The notes under the pieces: generated by a model
The model's database searches: none
Seen by the model: the letters and a program-made list of their open reading frames with translations, nothing else
Told to the model about the DNA's origin: nothing
NCBI RefSeq assembly: GCF_036324505.1
Contig: NC_086351.1
Location: 8,728,983-8,792,982 of the forward strand
Reading direction: 5' to 3'
DNA length: 64,000 nucleotides
Source: Eleginops maclovinus
Taxonomy: Eukaryota > Chordata > Actinopteri > Perciformes > Eleginopidae
Shown here: in pieces, positions 23,890-37,351 of the stretch
How positions within the stretch are numbered: the first letter of the stretch is position 1
How the letters are laid out: every line of letters starts with the position of its first letter
Program-made: the position numbers and the translations under genes

Positions 23890-24199
23890 CATCTTTGATA
23901 ACACTTTAATGCATCCATAATTATAATCCAAACATGTATTATATAATATTCTGAAATGGGCCTGTCTGCATAATGACTACTTTCACTTTTGTTACTATAA
24001 TTATATTTGGATGCAAATACTTTTGTACTTTTACTTGAGTAACGTTTTGAATACAGGACTTTTACTTGTGGTATTCCTACACTCTGATACTTCTACTTTT
24101 ACTCAAGTACAAGATCTGAGTACTTCTTCCACCTCTCAGAAAAACTAGTTTAAATAATTACTGTACAAATACCTAATAATTACACTATCATAGCATACA

Positions 24200-24316
<117 letters not shown>

Positions 24317-24518
24317 TTCTGTAATTGTGTTTGTATGATTTGAGTTTTAATTATCTTGCCAACCACCTGACAGATCTACTTGAGTGTCGTGTGTTTGCTG
24401 AGGACCCAAAGGAGTGCCGTGCCGTACTTGGAGTTAATAATAATTACATTTTAGTTTTAGTTAAAGTCGCTCAAGTGATGTTTATATTTGCATCAAACAT
24501 TGCAGATGCATCTCTTAC

Positions 24519-24854
24519 CGCTGTTGTGAGCATCTAGCTGCGATGCCGAGTTGACCGCCACTTTGCACAGCGAGCAGTACAGAAGACGTCGAGCTTTCTC
24601 CTCTTCTGTTTCCGCATCTGTCTCAACCTCGGGTTCGGCCTCAGGCTCCAGGTCTGGTTCTGAGGGTGGGTTTAATGTCGAGTCCCCTCCAGCAGCTGAG
24701 GTAGTCTCGGGGGCTGTGGCTGCAATAATGCTCGAGTCTATCGGTGAGACCACGGGTGGAGGCGTTGGTGTTGAGAGAGTCGTCAAGGATGCCAGGGGTA
24801 GTGCCGGTCTGAGCACCGGGGATAGCGGTAGGGGCATTACTCCAGGAACACCAT
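24519..24854 (-). CDS. znf385d: ZNF385D exon, acidic/proline-rich linker and finger 2
   Basis: 336 bases that begin with two bases of a split Asp codon (acceptor tcggcag) and end with one base of a split Gly (donor gtaaga). The first part, about 85 residues, is a low-complexity linker: Pro/Ser/Thr-rich, then an acidic run of EPDLEPEAEPEVETDAE type. Then comes ETEEEKARRLLYCSLCKVAV and NSASQLDAHNS. CSLC and H of DAHNSG form most of finger 2 (C-x2-C-x12-H-x5-H). TEEEKA.RLLYCSLCKVAVNSASQL is almost invariant in the family. The linker is longer and more acidic than I recall for human ZNF385D. The + strand ORF at 24551-24883 is its antisense shadow. Confidence 0.96.
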
Positions 24855-26234
24855 CTGCCGAGAGAAGGAGTGTTGTATTTTAATTGTATGGATTTATTCA
24901 ACTCTTGGATGCAAATAATTATTGTGAGGTTCAACCAACCCGTGGCTAAACAGACTTTGAGATGTAGACTTAAAAGATAAAATGCAATAAAAGAAATAGA
25001 AAAAAAGTTCCAAAGCTGGATCTTAGCGCAGTAACAAGATGGGATTCATTAGGATTACGTGAGTGTTGGGTTAAAAAAGACAGAAATTCTGTGTATTTGC
25101 ACATGGTGGTGTTTGCATGAGTGAACATTGAAAGTTAACACACTCCCAAAAACCACATACCGAGAACAAGTTAAGAAGACCAGAACATAAGGCTGGCAGC
25201 ACAAACAAAAACGTTATTAAAATATCTTCACCAAACAGACAACACATGTGCGGCATGTGACCAAACACAGAAAGATGAACAAAACACAACGGAAAAGTTA
25301 CAAATCCACCCAAAAATCCACCCGAACTACTTGGAAATGATGATGCAAGAAAACTAGTTGGCAAGGGTTTCGTAAAATATTGTGGCTCGGATTAAAAGAT
25401 GTTTGTTTGTGACGTCTCATAGGTTACCGACATAAAGTAAACTTGACAACATGGACTTCTGGTTTAACGTGAGACATGGATAACAGTCTCCTGGGTGTTT
25501 GCTTTACCCATTCATCTATTCACCTCAGTCTCCTCAAATGTGCAGACTATGATTGTTAAAACATATATCTGATACATTTAAAACAAATGTAATACAGGGT
25601 AAAATAGTGGATAGGTAGGAAAGTTCAGTAAAGACATACACAAGCAAACCAAGAAGCCAGACTTTTATGTCAGTGTGTGAGATCACATTAACATGTAACA
25701 CAAATAGCTGCTGGGGCATGAAAGAAATGTCTGATATTTTTAGGCAACGGGACAGCAGCAGATCAATATATTTGACTCACAGAACAACAGCACATGTCAG
25801 TGTTTGGAATACAGAGGACTTGCTGCCACATACACGAAAATCTAATTTTGCCTTGGGAGCACAACCTGATCGATGCCAATGCGTCGGAGTTCTCTGCACT
25901 CCAGCTTCACGAAATGAAGATCATCCAGCTACGAGAGCAAATCAATAGTGAATTATGTCATGCTATTTTTGTGAGCCATTATATATGGTCCTTATTTATC
26001 CCAGTGGAGGTGTTGGCAGTTGGCGTCGCAAAACTGCTCCAAGTTACATTGACAACGGGTTCACGTTTTGCAGAAGGTTAAAAAAAAAATCATCAAAGGT
26101 TAGGAACTATGGGTATCTTTCTGTTGAGACCCGGGGTTAGAGGAGTATGGCCTTTCCTTTAGATAAGAGGGATCCGGAAAGAGCTTCTGGTGAATGGTGT
26201 CTATTTATTCAAGCTGAGTTTTTGAATAGCTTCC

Positions 26235-26300
26235 AAGGATTGCAGCTTATTGCAACGGCACTCTGAATAAACGCTTCAGCTAAATGCTTTAAATGTATGT
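26235..26300 (+). repeat. L2-like retroposon tail fragment
   Basis: ctgaataaacgcttcagcta followed by aatgctttaaatgtatgtaaat resembles the 'gataaaagcgtctgctaaatg' 3' end of fish L2 elements and related SINEs. Confidence 0.4.
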
Positions 26301-29130
26301 AAATATATGCATTGTCAAGTATTTCAGTGTTTGTGAGCATCCAATCCATTAACCTTTAAAATGGTTTTGCTGCACATTTATACTTGTTGTTATACTCTCT
26401 TCTTACAGTTGATTGACTCCAACTGTGAAATTTGCTGCACTTTCACGAAACTCGCTGAGTTCCCTGAATGCAGATCTGTAAAAGTAATGAACAGGAGCAG
26501 GTGGTAAATAACCGACCAAAAAATATGACATTTGCATTGAAATGAAGAGGGTGGCTTGCTTCAGTGATATGCAACAGAATCAGAAAGCGTGAGATAAATG
26601 CCAGATCTTTTGCAGAGTGGGTGAGCATCGAAGTCGAGCCCTAATGACGGTGATGCTGGTATTTGAGAACTTATCTTTAACAGCTTTTTAACAACACGGA
26701 TCAAGATCAAGGCTATTATTTCCAAAGGGCTCTCTCTTTGATGGCTCTGCAAGCCAAAGTAGCTGATTTTCCACCAGGTTAGAAATCGATAACTGCATTT
26801 TCACAACATGATTCATTGCAAGGAGAAGGAAGTTATGTCATTTTATTAAAATAAGGAATGGTGAAATGTGAATTCATGTTCGTCCTTCTGGGACGTCAGC
26901 GAAAAACCTCGAGAGAGTAAAAGACTGGAAGGGGATATCCGGTTATCAAAGACTTTTTGCCATCTAATATAATATGTACTACCCAGTCACGAAAAAACTA
27001 TTTGTTCTTTGTGTTTGGTCTGACAAGCAGCCCATCTAATCTTTGAATGAAACTCAACATCAGCAGGGAAATCAAGAGCCTTGCCACAGTCTCAGTTCTC
27101 CCCTCAGCATGACAGTCCATTACAATTCCCACATTAAGGCAGAGATAGCATCAATCCGCCTGTTGAGCTCTATCTCTATGAAAAACACCCAAGCACTTGA
27201 ACAGATGCACCGTTAATATTTGGATATTTAAAATGATAAACTGGATTTCATGGTAATGTGAATAGGAGTGCATTAAGCATCTTTTTTCAGTCTGCCAGTG
27301 TTTCTGCAGCAGTTCTTTTCTGCTGCTCAGACTGCCCTGGAGAGGATGTGTCCATCACCTGACCAGACGACCTTAAGCAAGGGCATCTATAGATTAAGGT
27401 TGCCAGCAGAGGATTGATCGTTGGTGATGCAATGTTGTGCAGCTATAACTAATTGACCTCTACCCGTTTATCTGTGTGATTTCAGTAGACACTGCCTGTG
27501 AACTGATCTTAAGAAGAACATATGGCATGAAAAGGCCATTATTCCAGACTGTTACACTCAATGCCATGACTGGAACATTTATTTAAAGACTCTGGACTTT
27601 TAGAAAGGGGTCAGTGCCTTCAGTTATTAGTTGTGCGTAGCTTATGTTCTGTTTAAATTGAGGTGAGGCTGAATACGTTACACGCAAGAGCCAGAAAATC
27701 TATACAGATCTTCTAATCCAAATGTTAAAACTGATTTAACAAAAGGACATTTATATTGATACAAACAAAATAAGATATTAGCACTTCCACATTCAAACTT
27801 CAGCGAAAGCAATACATCTTTCCGGGTATGTTGATTATCATCAGTAACTATCAAACCCAAATAATAAACGACATCAATGACATTAGTGTAATGTACATTA
27901 CCATGTCATATCAAGCCCAAGCCATTACCGATAGAACAGTAATTAATCTGTGAACTGTTTATGATGTGGCTGACCTTGTCACTCTTGATGAATAATGTTT
28001 ATGCCTTGAGCAGATCGGCAGCGACCTCTTCACCCCCTGCAATTACCAAATCACCTACTCCCAGTCTGCGCTTGTGTGCCAGGCATCCAAACAACCTGAA
28101 ATCACAGAGATTAGCTCACTCGATCTGACCGTTCTCACCAACGAGCTTAAAGCTGCCATCACACCTGCTTCTCTGGGCAGCTTTTCAATGGCACGGACTA
28201 CAGGCTGTGTGTGTTTCCAGAAAAATGCAAGTAAAGTTTTGGTGGTGATGTGAGTGAGCAATGTTTTGCCTGTGGATTGTTCCTTAACTGCTTTTGGCGG
28301 GTTATCTGGTCATTGTTAGGGATAATATTTTGGTGCTGTGATGTCTTTGACCATCATGCATTTCTTTGGTTTCTTTTTTAAAGATGGTCTTCATTTTTCC
28401 TCTTTCATTTAGAAACAGCTGGGAAGTATAATCCGAATCATTTTCCAAACAAGAGAATGTTTCTCTGACAAAGACATACTGCATTGACTCAGGGTTTTGA
28501 TCAGAATCGAGCAGTTGGGGAATGGTAAGTTGTTTGGGTGCTGTTATTAAAGAAAACTCAACAACATTTTGACAATCTGCTTATTTGCTGTGATCTGTGG
28601 AGTGTGAAGATCAATAGCAATTTATTTAATATGAATTCAGCAGATGGCTCCATGATTTGTTGAGCCTATCTCAGCACAGAGACTGAATGTAACGGGAAAT
28701 CAGCTTCAATAAGTGGAAAATACACCTTCCAAGCCTTTTATTGGATGTATGTTTATACAAGTTAATTATCCAACATGTAAACAATATTTTGAATATCTCA
28801 GCTTCCACTCACTTGCCTTTTTTTATTGAGATACTCCTTAGTGTCTGCTAAGCGTTTAATAGTGAGTATGCTAAAACCTGTATACAATTCATCAACAAAT
28901 CTAATAGGTGTCAAAACTCTACAAGGATGATAAACCACCATGTTTGCTGTGTCAAAATGTCTTCTTAAATCTCCAAAGTTCTCAATTATAATTAGCGAAA
29001 CACCTTTACATTCATAACTCTCTTTTAAACCCAAACTGTTCAATTTGAAATTACTGTTTATTTTCAGATCAAACAGACAAATATAAATGGGCAGCTCCAG
29101 AAATATTGTACGGCATACATTTTGCTTTAC

Positions 29131-29250
29131 AGAGCCATGGTAAGCAAGCTTTTTCTCCATGCTTCCAGTCTTTTTGCTAAGCTAGGCTAATCGATTATTG
29201 GCTCCCCCTCCACGCACAGACATGAGATTATTAATATTGTACTGATCTTA
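29131..29250 (-). repeat. fragment of a dispersed teleost repeat
   Basis: ccagtctttttgctaagcta plus ggctaatc and cagacatgag match, from memory, a frequent fish repeat containing 'ccagtctttatgctaagctaagctaac' and a 'cagacatgag' block. The flanks are not recognisable. Confidence 0.45.
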
Positions 29251-29894
29251 TTAACATCAAATAAGATATAGCAAATTAGTTTATTTCCAAAATGAAAAAA
29301 ACGTCATTTGAATGATATGTAAAAAGACACTTTTAACACAACATTTTTGGCATATATGACATCTTCATGTTACTAAGCTAGGCTTAACATATAAGAACCC
29401 ACCCCTGTTCTTAGAGTATATTGTCTTAAAGGGCCTTTATTTGCAAACATTTTGGCCACCATTAGCACAGTATTACTTTTAATTCTATCGTCAGTAAGGA
29501 CTACACAAGTCCAAGCTCATAGCTTTTTAATCTCTGTCTAACCGAGCAAAGAAGATTAAAATATAATCAACAAGAGCAAAAAGGGTTGTGTCTTTATCTG
29601 CCTACTTATAACAAAGCCTGGTTGGTGAGGCCATGTTAAGACATGCATGTCTTTGCCCTTGTGTTGGGGTGAACCCATCTACCATGGTGTCATTAAAGAG
29701 CCATTTGCCATTGGAAGGGCAGGTGATTAAAGTGTACTTTGGCTCGCCTAGGACGCCACGCACTCTGGGAAGCCTCCAGTCATCTATATCCCCAGTCCGT
29801 GTGACCTGCCTGGCTCTGCAAGGCCCAGTTAAGAACTCAATCCCCTCTCATTAATGGAGGTAATGACTGTGATCAATCTAAAGTTGGTATGGGC

Positions 29895-30265
29895 AAGCAG
29901 GGCCCGACAGAAAAATGTGGAGGGAAAAAAAGAGATAGGAAGGCCAGGTAACTGAAGAGGATAAGCAACAAGAACAAAAGGGGATAGATTTGGAGGGATG
30001 GAGCTTAAACTAGAGAAAGTTAAATGAAGGTGAAAATGGAAAGTAAGCTAACTTTGAAGCAGAACAACATTGAAGATTGAGTGTGTGAAATGGGGTGAAA
30101 GAAAAAGGGGGAGGTGGGTACGGGACGTGAGAAGGTGAGGGTAGAGAGATAACATTGAAAGAGAGTAATCGAGTATGGGACACAATTAAAGAGCAAGAAA
30201 TTGAGAGGCTAGGAGGGGTGAAGACAACAAAGATGGAAAGAATCAAAAGAGAGAAAGATCAGGAC
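29895..30265 (+). other. strand-asymmetric purine-rich tract
   Basis: About 370 bases in which A and G dominate the + strand (runs such as gggaaaaaaagagataggaa and gaaagaaaaagggggaggtg) and pyrimidines are scattered. It is not a simple tandem repeat. On the znf385d strand this is a C/T-rich intronic stretch. Confidence 0.6.
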
Positions 30266-30349
30266 AGGTGCTGCGACCCTTGGAGATAGGACACTGCCTC
30301 TTTTCATTCCTCCATTTGTACCTCAGCTTCTCCCACCTCTCCCCCGAGA

Positions 30350-30660
30350 TTTGCTTTGGTGATAGACGAGAAACGCCGCTCTGAAATCCTTCCAGTCTAC
30401 TTAGGCTTTCAGGCAATCACAGGACTCCCTAGAGATCTGATTACCTTTCTCAATGAAGCCGGATTAAGCCCTTTAATTAAAATGATTGGGCCTTATTATA
30501 TGCCGTCAAAACTTAAAGGACAGAAATCCCTCATGGCTCTTGAGTTCTGTCAAATTTCATTTGACGGCTGTGATTCGCCCCCTCCCCCCACTCTGTTCTT
30601 TTCAGTATTCCAAGCAAATAATAAGAAGAGTCATGGTTGAATATTCCTAAAATAAAAGAT
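30350..30660. other. candidate conserved non-coding element
   Basis: No repeat signature. The sequence is denser than its surroundings in homeodomain-type words: ggattaa (30461), tttaattaa (30472-30480) and atgattggg. It also holds an exact inverted repeat GTCAAAT-ttc-ATTTGAC at 30549-30565. This looks like a developmental enhancer within the znf385d intron, but conservation cannot be judged from one genome. Confidence 0.25.
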
Positions 30661-31310
30661 TGATAAGGTAAGAAATTTGCATTCACAAATAAGGGGGCAT
30701 CCACCCTTGCAATAATCTTTCTTGTTGAAGGGGGAAAACCGACCTTATCTCAGATATTTCACAGCGGCAGAGTCACTGAATTGAATTTAAACTGATTTAT
30801 CCCTTTCCAATTTCATCCGAGCGCAAATGATCCGCACCTAATTTCTGTTGGGAAGATTCTGCAGTTATACATCACCATCAAAAAATCCCCTCAAATGAGA
30901 ACATTTGTAGCATCGTACAGGTATAAAGCCAATCTAATCACACACTCATCAGGTTTGCGGCCTGTCTGACATCTGCCTGTAGGTGCTTTTTCCAACCCAG
31001 TGCGCATCTACAGAGTTAGAGACAAAGGGAGTTTTTTTCCTGGGGTGGAGGAGGGTGCGGCAAGGGTGGCGGAGGGCGTCGGCATCCGATGGGGACCTGA
31101 GGAAGGCTGTGGAGGGAGAAAGCCTCAGCAGCAGGCTCCATTGTACAGCTGCTGTCAGTGCTGGCATGGCTCCCCTGACAATCTGCTCTTTAATAGCTAA
31201 TATCAGGGTACATTTCCTCAGGCACTGGACTGGAACTGAGAGATGGCGGGCTGTGCTGTGGGCATTTCTTTCTCTCTCCCTCTATCTCTACTCTCTGGCA
31301 CTGGAGTAAG

Positions 31311-31513
<203 letters not shown>

Positions 31514-32799
31514 ACAGGCGGCCGCTGAGTCACCCTGCTAATCTATACTATCTCACTGTGTCCAGCTGTCCATTCATTTCAGAACACACAAGATCCACGG
31601 TGAAGTGAAGAGCGCGGATGCTCGGTGCATTTTATGAAATCGACCCCGTGATAACCAGCTTTTATGCAGACTCGTTATTCCCCGATGATGCACTTATGTT
31701 TTTCTCACATCATCTTGAACTGCCCTGAGCAGATGGACTAAATGCACACTTATCATTTACTTCCATTACGTTGTGTAAGAAGTGGTCAATGTTAACTCTA
31801 GCAATTTGTCTTTGTTGCATCTCTTGTTACAGAGACTTCTATTAGATAATATAATACAACCTAGAAAGTATTATGCCTACCATCATACAGGAATCCACTA
31901 AGCTTCATCTTAATGTCAAAATGCACTATTAACTCAAATTCTAGTTTTCATTTTCAGCCAATTTTACAACTGTTGGTGGTCGAGTTGCATTGTGGGTAAT
32001 GTAGACGCCAGGTTTTGACAGGGAAAAAGAGTGTGTAGATTAAACCTCAGTCTAACTCTGAATGGATCCTTTCTTTTAAACTGTCCACTGTGAGTCTAAC
32101 AATTCTTACATTTAGAAAGAAATGCATCAAATATAACAGCAGACTTCCCAGCATGCACTGTTTGCGAGATAAAAACTCCAGACACCCCCCAATATGAACA
32201 AGGCCAACAGGAGCAGATTGACAAGTTAATTGTTAGGTGGATATAAAACAACTAACGTACAACTAAACAGCGACACTTAATGATGATTACACTTAATTCA
32301 TTTGGTTATCTGTTCTACAATTGTTACCAAAAAAGATTTAAACCACATTTTTACCTTAAATCAAGATAAAATGTTTTACAGTGTATGCCTACAAATAACA
32401 GCTACCTCATCCAAGAAATACCCACTATTTATGAAGTGATTAGACCTCTTGTTACTAAAAAGCCCGTGATTGACACAATCAGGTTTATTTCTGTGACAAA
32501 AAATATGCAATTACCCTGCATTGTTCCCTGCATGGATATGTGGTGTTTTGAAATAAAATGATTACAAACCAGATATGTTATTCTCTGGTAATGTTAGAGC
32601 AAAACAAACCCATTGAAAGCCGAGTCTGAAAAAGGTAATACTCTCCCTCCCTGTTGTTTCTGCCTACTCTCAATATGGTCATTACTCTTCCCTGAACTGT
32701 GCTTTTCATTAGAGCCAGTTTGGTGCCACTGATATTCGTCAAATACTTCAGCCTTACAGATAATGCAGCATTTACCCGCCTCGACAATTAATTCCTCTG

Positions 32800-33000
32800 A
32801 CATCTGAGCACATTAATATTCATTACCGAGTGCCATTTGTGACAATCTGCCGCCCCCGTGCACTGTAGATACGATAGTGAGATGGTGCAGAAATTTGCCG
32901 GGGGTTTTTAAGGGCACCGAAATGATTAATAGCTATTTGTCTGTTTGGTTATGAAGGCTTGCTGTTTGAAGTTTCTTGAGTTCTCCGCCTGTGTGTTTAA
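32800..33000. other. candidate conserved non-coding element
   Basis: Non-repetitive, mixed-composition stretch (cattaatattcattaccgag, gggcaccgaaatgattaata) within AT-rich intron. I rate it as possibly conserved by composition only. Confidence 0.18.
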
Positions 33001-34519
33001 TGTGTTTACAATTTGATATTTTTTAAAAGTGCAAGTTTAATGTCAGATAGATTCCACTGCGGATTACAAATGGCTATCTCAGTGCAGAAACAATCTTAAC
33101 TGTTACGCACTCCAGTCATAAATGTGTTTGGTATTGTGGGAGTAAGTTCTGTATGAAAGTATTATTGCATTTTCTATCATGCTCATATACCACATATTAC
33201 CTTTCAAACATATTTGCTGCTCATTGTTTAGTACTATGCTTCTTTCATTTAAACATCTTTAATTGAAATTGTTCTTCCTAGTTAGTGATTGAATCTTCAA
33301 TTGAATCAAAACGAGCTATCAGTTAATGTATTCTGAAAAATGTGATCCTTTTGAAAGGTCCAAGTTTACTGGAGTTATGCATCTAATATTTTCATTTCAT
33401 TCATTTTAAACATATTACCAAGAGGCCAAATAAAAATATATAGCAAGCGCTCATTACACATGACTGTTCACGTTCATCCTACCAAACCTTCCTCATCCCT
33501 GCAACTCTTTCAAAAAAAGGTTTCATCTTCTTTAATTGTTTCATGTTTTAATTTGCTTCAGAAGCCAACCCATCCTTCAAATTCACCCGAGAACTTGAAT
33601 TATACATACGTTTTATAGTGGTATTAACACTACGTTTTTTTAAATAAAATGCTCTTGAAGTCGCTCTATGCACTTTCATCGACATTTTAGGCAAGGGTGC
33701 GGGGTCTGGGATGCAAATCAGCCTACACCGCGGCCCCTTAGCGGCTATTGGAAATGCTGCATGGAAACACCTTCAACACGGAAATATGCTAACAGAGAAT
33801 ATTTACCGGTGAATGAGCTTCTATTCACACATGGGCATAATCTCACTTCGGACTTAGTACTAAGTATCTTTCAACGTAAAGGCTGTTTGATGTCAAATCC
33901 AAATGTTTGGGGTGCTTGCGTTCTCACTTACAGCTCCTCCGGGCAATTTTTTGTTAATTTCAGGGTTGCAGTGCATGTGTAAAAGTGGCTCTAGAGACCT
34001 TGTAGATGGCTGCCGAAGGGAGCATAACGTCACCTGAAAGCTTTCTTAAGGTAAATGTTGCCTAACTGCAGTGCGGATTAGCTCAGGGGTTGCTTAAGTG
34101 CAAATTGCTCCACTTAACGGTCTGACAGTATGGGAGCTTAGTAACTCTGGGATGCGAGACAGAATGCTGCCAGGTATAAAGCTCTTAAAATACCATAAGA
34201 CTGTGACCTATGTGAGGTTAAATTAGTAAAATTAAACACTGGTTTTCTCTTTGAACTCAGGAGAACAACATATGTTAATATTTTTTGCATTTATGAACCA
34301 GAATCACCAGAACATTCCCTTCAGAGCCATCATATGAAGACCTGTTTTAGAGCATCAGAACAGTTTAATGGCTCAGTTTTCACCTCAAGCAACATTTAAG
34401 CGTTAAGTGTGAATAGGTCAGACTTGACAAATAGGTCATGGTGCACATTGAGCTACAGAAATGTGCTCCTAATTTAAAAACGTGTGGAACATTGGAAGAA
34501 GACATAGGCGAAGGTAAAA

Positions 34520-34770
34520 TTAATCCCAGAGTGTAATGGCTCAATGTGTTTCCAATTCCTTTAAAAGACCATTGTTACAGATGAAGGGGAAGACTTTCAT
34601 TGGGCCCATTTCATGACATTATAACAAGCAGCTTGAAGAGCATTACAGGAGAGGCGGCCGAGAGAGCAGTGCTCCTCTGCAGATGTTATCCCCCACAGAA
34701 CCGCTCTGAAACACTGCAGATAAAATCATTTAAAATAATCTGCATCTGGTTCCTGTCGAAGTTGCTGTTC
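34520..34770. other. candidate conserved non-coding element
   Basis: Non-repetitive intronic stretch with higher GC and words such as cattgggcccatttcatgac and cacttcagataaaatcattt-like AT blocks. No ORF or repeat; a candidate only. Confidence 0.18.
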
Positions 34771-35785
34771 TTGTTTGTTTACTTTTTCAACATGTTTTAA
34801 AGTAGGAGATCCACCGAGAATAGAAATGTTTTTCGTCAGACACCTGGCCAAGATAACCGGAATTAAACAGCCACCTGTCTGCTACGTGATGAATATGAAG
34901 GTACACACAGTCATCACACAACAATGTGCAAAAACAAAAGTCAATTAAGAAAAGGGATAAAAGGCAAACACCAGGTACAAATCCAATATAGGAGGCATGA
35001 CTTCTGGAGTACATAGTTATATAAGTTGCAGCAATTTTGCTCAATTCCTGCAAGATGAAGAATTCAGTATGCTCCAAACAAACTAGTGTGTACAGCATGT
35101 CTTCCAACAACACTAAAGGTTTACCTGATTACATTTAAAGGATGAAAAGCATCCCCACTGGACGCCACCTTGACCTCCGTCCAAGATATCTATGGCGTGT
35201 GCATGCTCTGCAGTGTCAACGCAGTGCATTGTACAGACAATCGATAATGTCACACCCTTTTAAAAAGTCTTTCGCGAAAGGCCTGCATTGTAAGTACAAG
35301 CTTTACAAATAAAAAGGTGACAATATACAATATATCTTGGTGAACAAGAGGGTTTAACACTCTATAGTTGCATTCAGAGTGAAAAAAGCATGGCATTTTG
35401 ACGCTGCATCGAACAAACAGAACCCATTCAAATGAATAAGGGAACTTCGTTTTTTCCTACAGTGCTGGTTGTGACCTAGGATGATCCAACAAGCTTTTTG
35501 TTTGAGGCATAAACAGGCCCTCCCTAATTCTTCTCTACAACTCTACAAATTCAATAAGTCAGCAGCCAGCCATTGACAGACCAGCCAACACATTTAATTG
35601 ATTTAATCAACAGTGAGTCCATCCAGGTCCCACAGTGATTGCATGTTGTGTGCAGCAAATGCAAAATGCCCAAACATTTTTTTTTTTCGGGTCCAACATT
35701 CATCCTCAACAATGGCAGCAGCTATAAAAACACCACAACAAAGGACATGTGTTGGGGAATGTGCAGCAGGCAGAAAAACACAAAC

Positions 35786-35954
35786 CTTTTCTGTCAGTCC
35801 CGTTGGGGACCTGCGAGGTGTTGATGCCCTTGGCGATCTCCTGGTTGGTGGTTTCCTTGGTGACCACTGAGCCTTTGAGCTTACTCTTTGGAGAGTCCAG
35901 GGCTTTTAGCTTCTTGGCATGTTTTGTGCCCTTGTAGTGGGCCAAGGCTTGGCT
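35786..35954 (-). CDS. znf385d: ZNF385D exon, end of finger 1 and linker
   Basis: 169 bases, phase 0 at the start (acceptor ctcacag) and phase 1 at the end (AAA G|gtttgt). It reads SQALAHYKGTKHAKKLKALD, a Lys/Ser/Thr-rich linker (SPKSKLKGSVVTKETTNQ) and VPNGTDRK. AHYKGTKH carries the two histidines of finger 1, and the downstream KHAKKLKAL helix is invariant in the family. The next residue, Asp, is split across the intron. The gtttgt donor is weaker than the other donors of this gene. NGTDRK|DG aligns with the 'SDKTDG' junction I recall in human ZNF385D. Confidence 0.95.
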
Positions 35955-37265
35955 CTGTGAGGAGAACAAATAACAGGCTCGATTTAGCGCTGGGAAAGCA
36001 GCTCAACACAGAGCCAGAATGAAATAGAATATGAAAACCAGAGGAACGTCGTCACACAGCGAAGAAGAGACTAAACACAATTAGCAGGGGACAACTGATA
36101 GCAAAAGGGTGTAAAACATCTTCTAGTACAAAATTGTTCATAAATCCGTAAATCCAGGTAATTGGTTAGAAATGTAAGTGCTTTGTTTTGGGAATTTGTA
36201 TTTTTCATTTTACCCAAAAGGATTTCATATAGTTAAATTAGCATTTTCAAATAATTAATTGTTCCATACAAATGATCTGATTAAGAATGCCTTGATGTCC
36301 ATAAAAAATAAGTCAATCAAATGTATTAGCCCCTGAGTGGTTATTAATATTTCAGATTTGTCGGGCCATTGTTACTGAATTATAGAGATACTTCAATACA
36401 GTGACAATGTGATTATGAAGCCTATTTCTTCATTTATAAAAATGAAGAAACAAGTGATTCAGATATTTATGTGACCCTCGATGTATCATTTATGAAGCGG
36501 CTGTTTGTTTTAAAGTCTGATCACGTAGCGCCGCTAAGTTTCACCTTCAGGAAATACTAACCCAGGCACACAGAAGTGGGACATATGCAGAGACTTTGAA
36601 CTGTCCTTGTTTACCTTTGCACATGCCCGTGCATACTTTGCCTGTGGCACGAATGAAGGTATCAGGAAAAAATGCAATTGCCTTTGGAATAAACAAGTAA
36701 GCCAACCACGCATCCCTAGAAGACATTTGGAAGACTTTTTATTTATGTGGGGACATTCACGAAAGGCTGAGAGAGCACATTGCATGTGGTCCTCTTTGCA
36801 TTACAATTCAACCCAAAAAAAGATTCCTTTCCTTTCCTTTTGTTCCTCTTTAGCAACCAGTTATTTTTAGACAGTGGGGGATGGAGTACTCTTTACTTAA
36901 CAGGTGAACACAATCCCCAATGTGACTACACCCAGCAGGGAACTAGCCCATGTGTGCCAAACAATCCCCAATCAGAAAATACAAGTTAAACTCATAAATC
37001 CAAAATGCTATCAAAGCAATAGCACAGAAATAGTATCAGCCAATGTATTTCAAATATTAAAAGTACACACATTATGCTTAAAGTCCAGTATCATTATAAA
37101 ACATTATTTTAAATGACATATTTTTATCATTTACTGCCAATGGTTTAATGTTGCAGTTCCTCAATGTGGGGCCACAATCAGTGTATAATGTGTATACTTT
37201 GTACTAATACTGGGTAGTGGGTACTGCTCTCAAGCATACCATGTGTTGTTAATGTAAAACAACCC

Positions 37266-37351
37266 AGCAACTATGTCAAATATAGGTGCGGTATATTTCC
37301 CTCTCAAATATAATGGCGTGGAAGTATAAAAAGGACATATTGAAGTACAAG
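37266..37351 (+). mobile_element. MITE scrap, AAGTAxxAGTA-rich type, copy 3
   Basis: agcaactatgtcaaata, tatttccctctcaaatataatg and gtggaagtataaaaagga match the interior of the MITE at 6418-6832 and 23250-24139. It stops at caagt, where the SINE begins. Confidence 0.55.

Larger units (their letters stand above)
23250..24139 (-). mobile_element. teleost MITE, AAGTAxxAGTA-rich type, copy 2, split by a SINE
   Basis: The left end, cagttctaaagcaactaagt, and the right end, tacttcttccacctctcag (minus strand ctgagaggtggaagaagta), resemble the CAGTGGTGGAA-type ends of a common fish MITE. The inner sequences match copy 1 at 6418-6832 in inverted orientation (for example gttttaatgac/cattaaaactagctgcacc). 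The SINE at 23554-23889 interrupts it between 'ctagctgcaccttta' and 'ctttgataacacttta', which are contiguous in copy 1. No clear 8-bp target duplication remains. Confidence 0.8.

Noticed and set aside
24551..24883. 110-codon + strand ORF
   Set aside because: Antisense shadow of the znf385d linker exon, kept open by its GC-rich acidic/proline codons.
28798..29160. 120-codon minus-strand ORF
   Set aside because: It begins in a dispersed repeat fragment, and the rest shows no motif.
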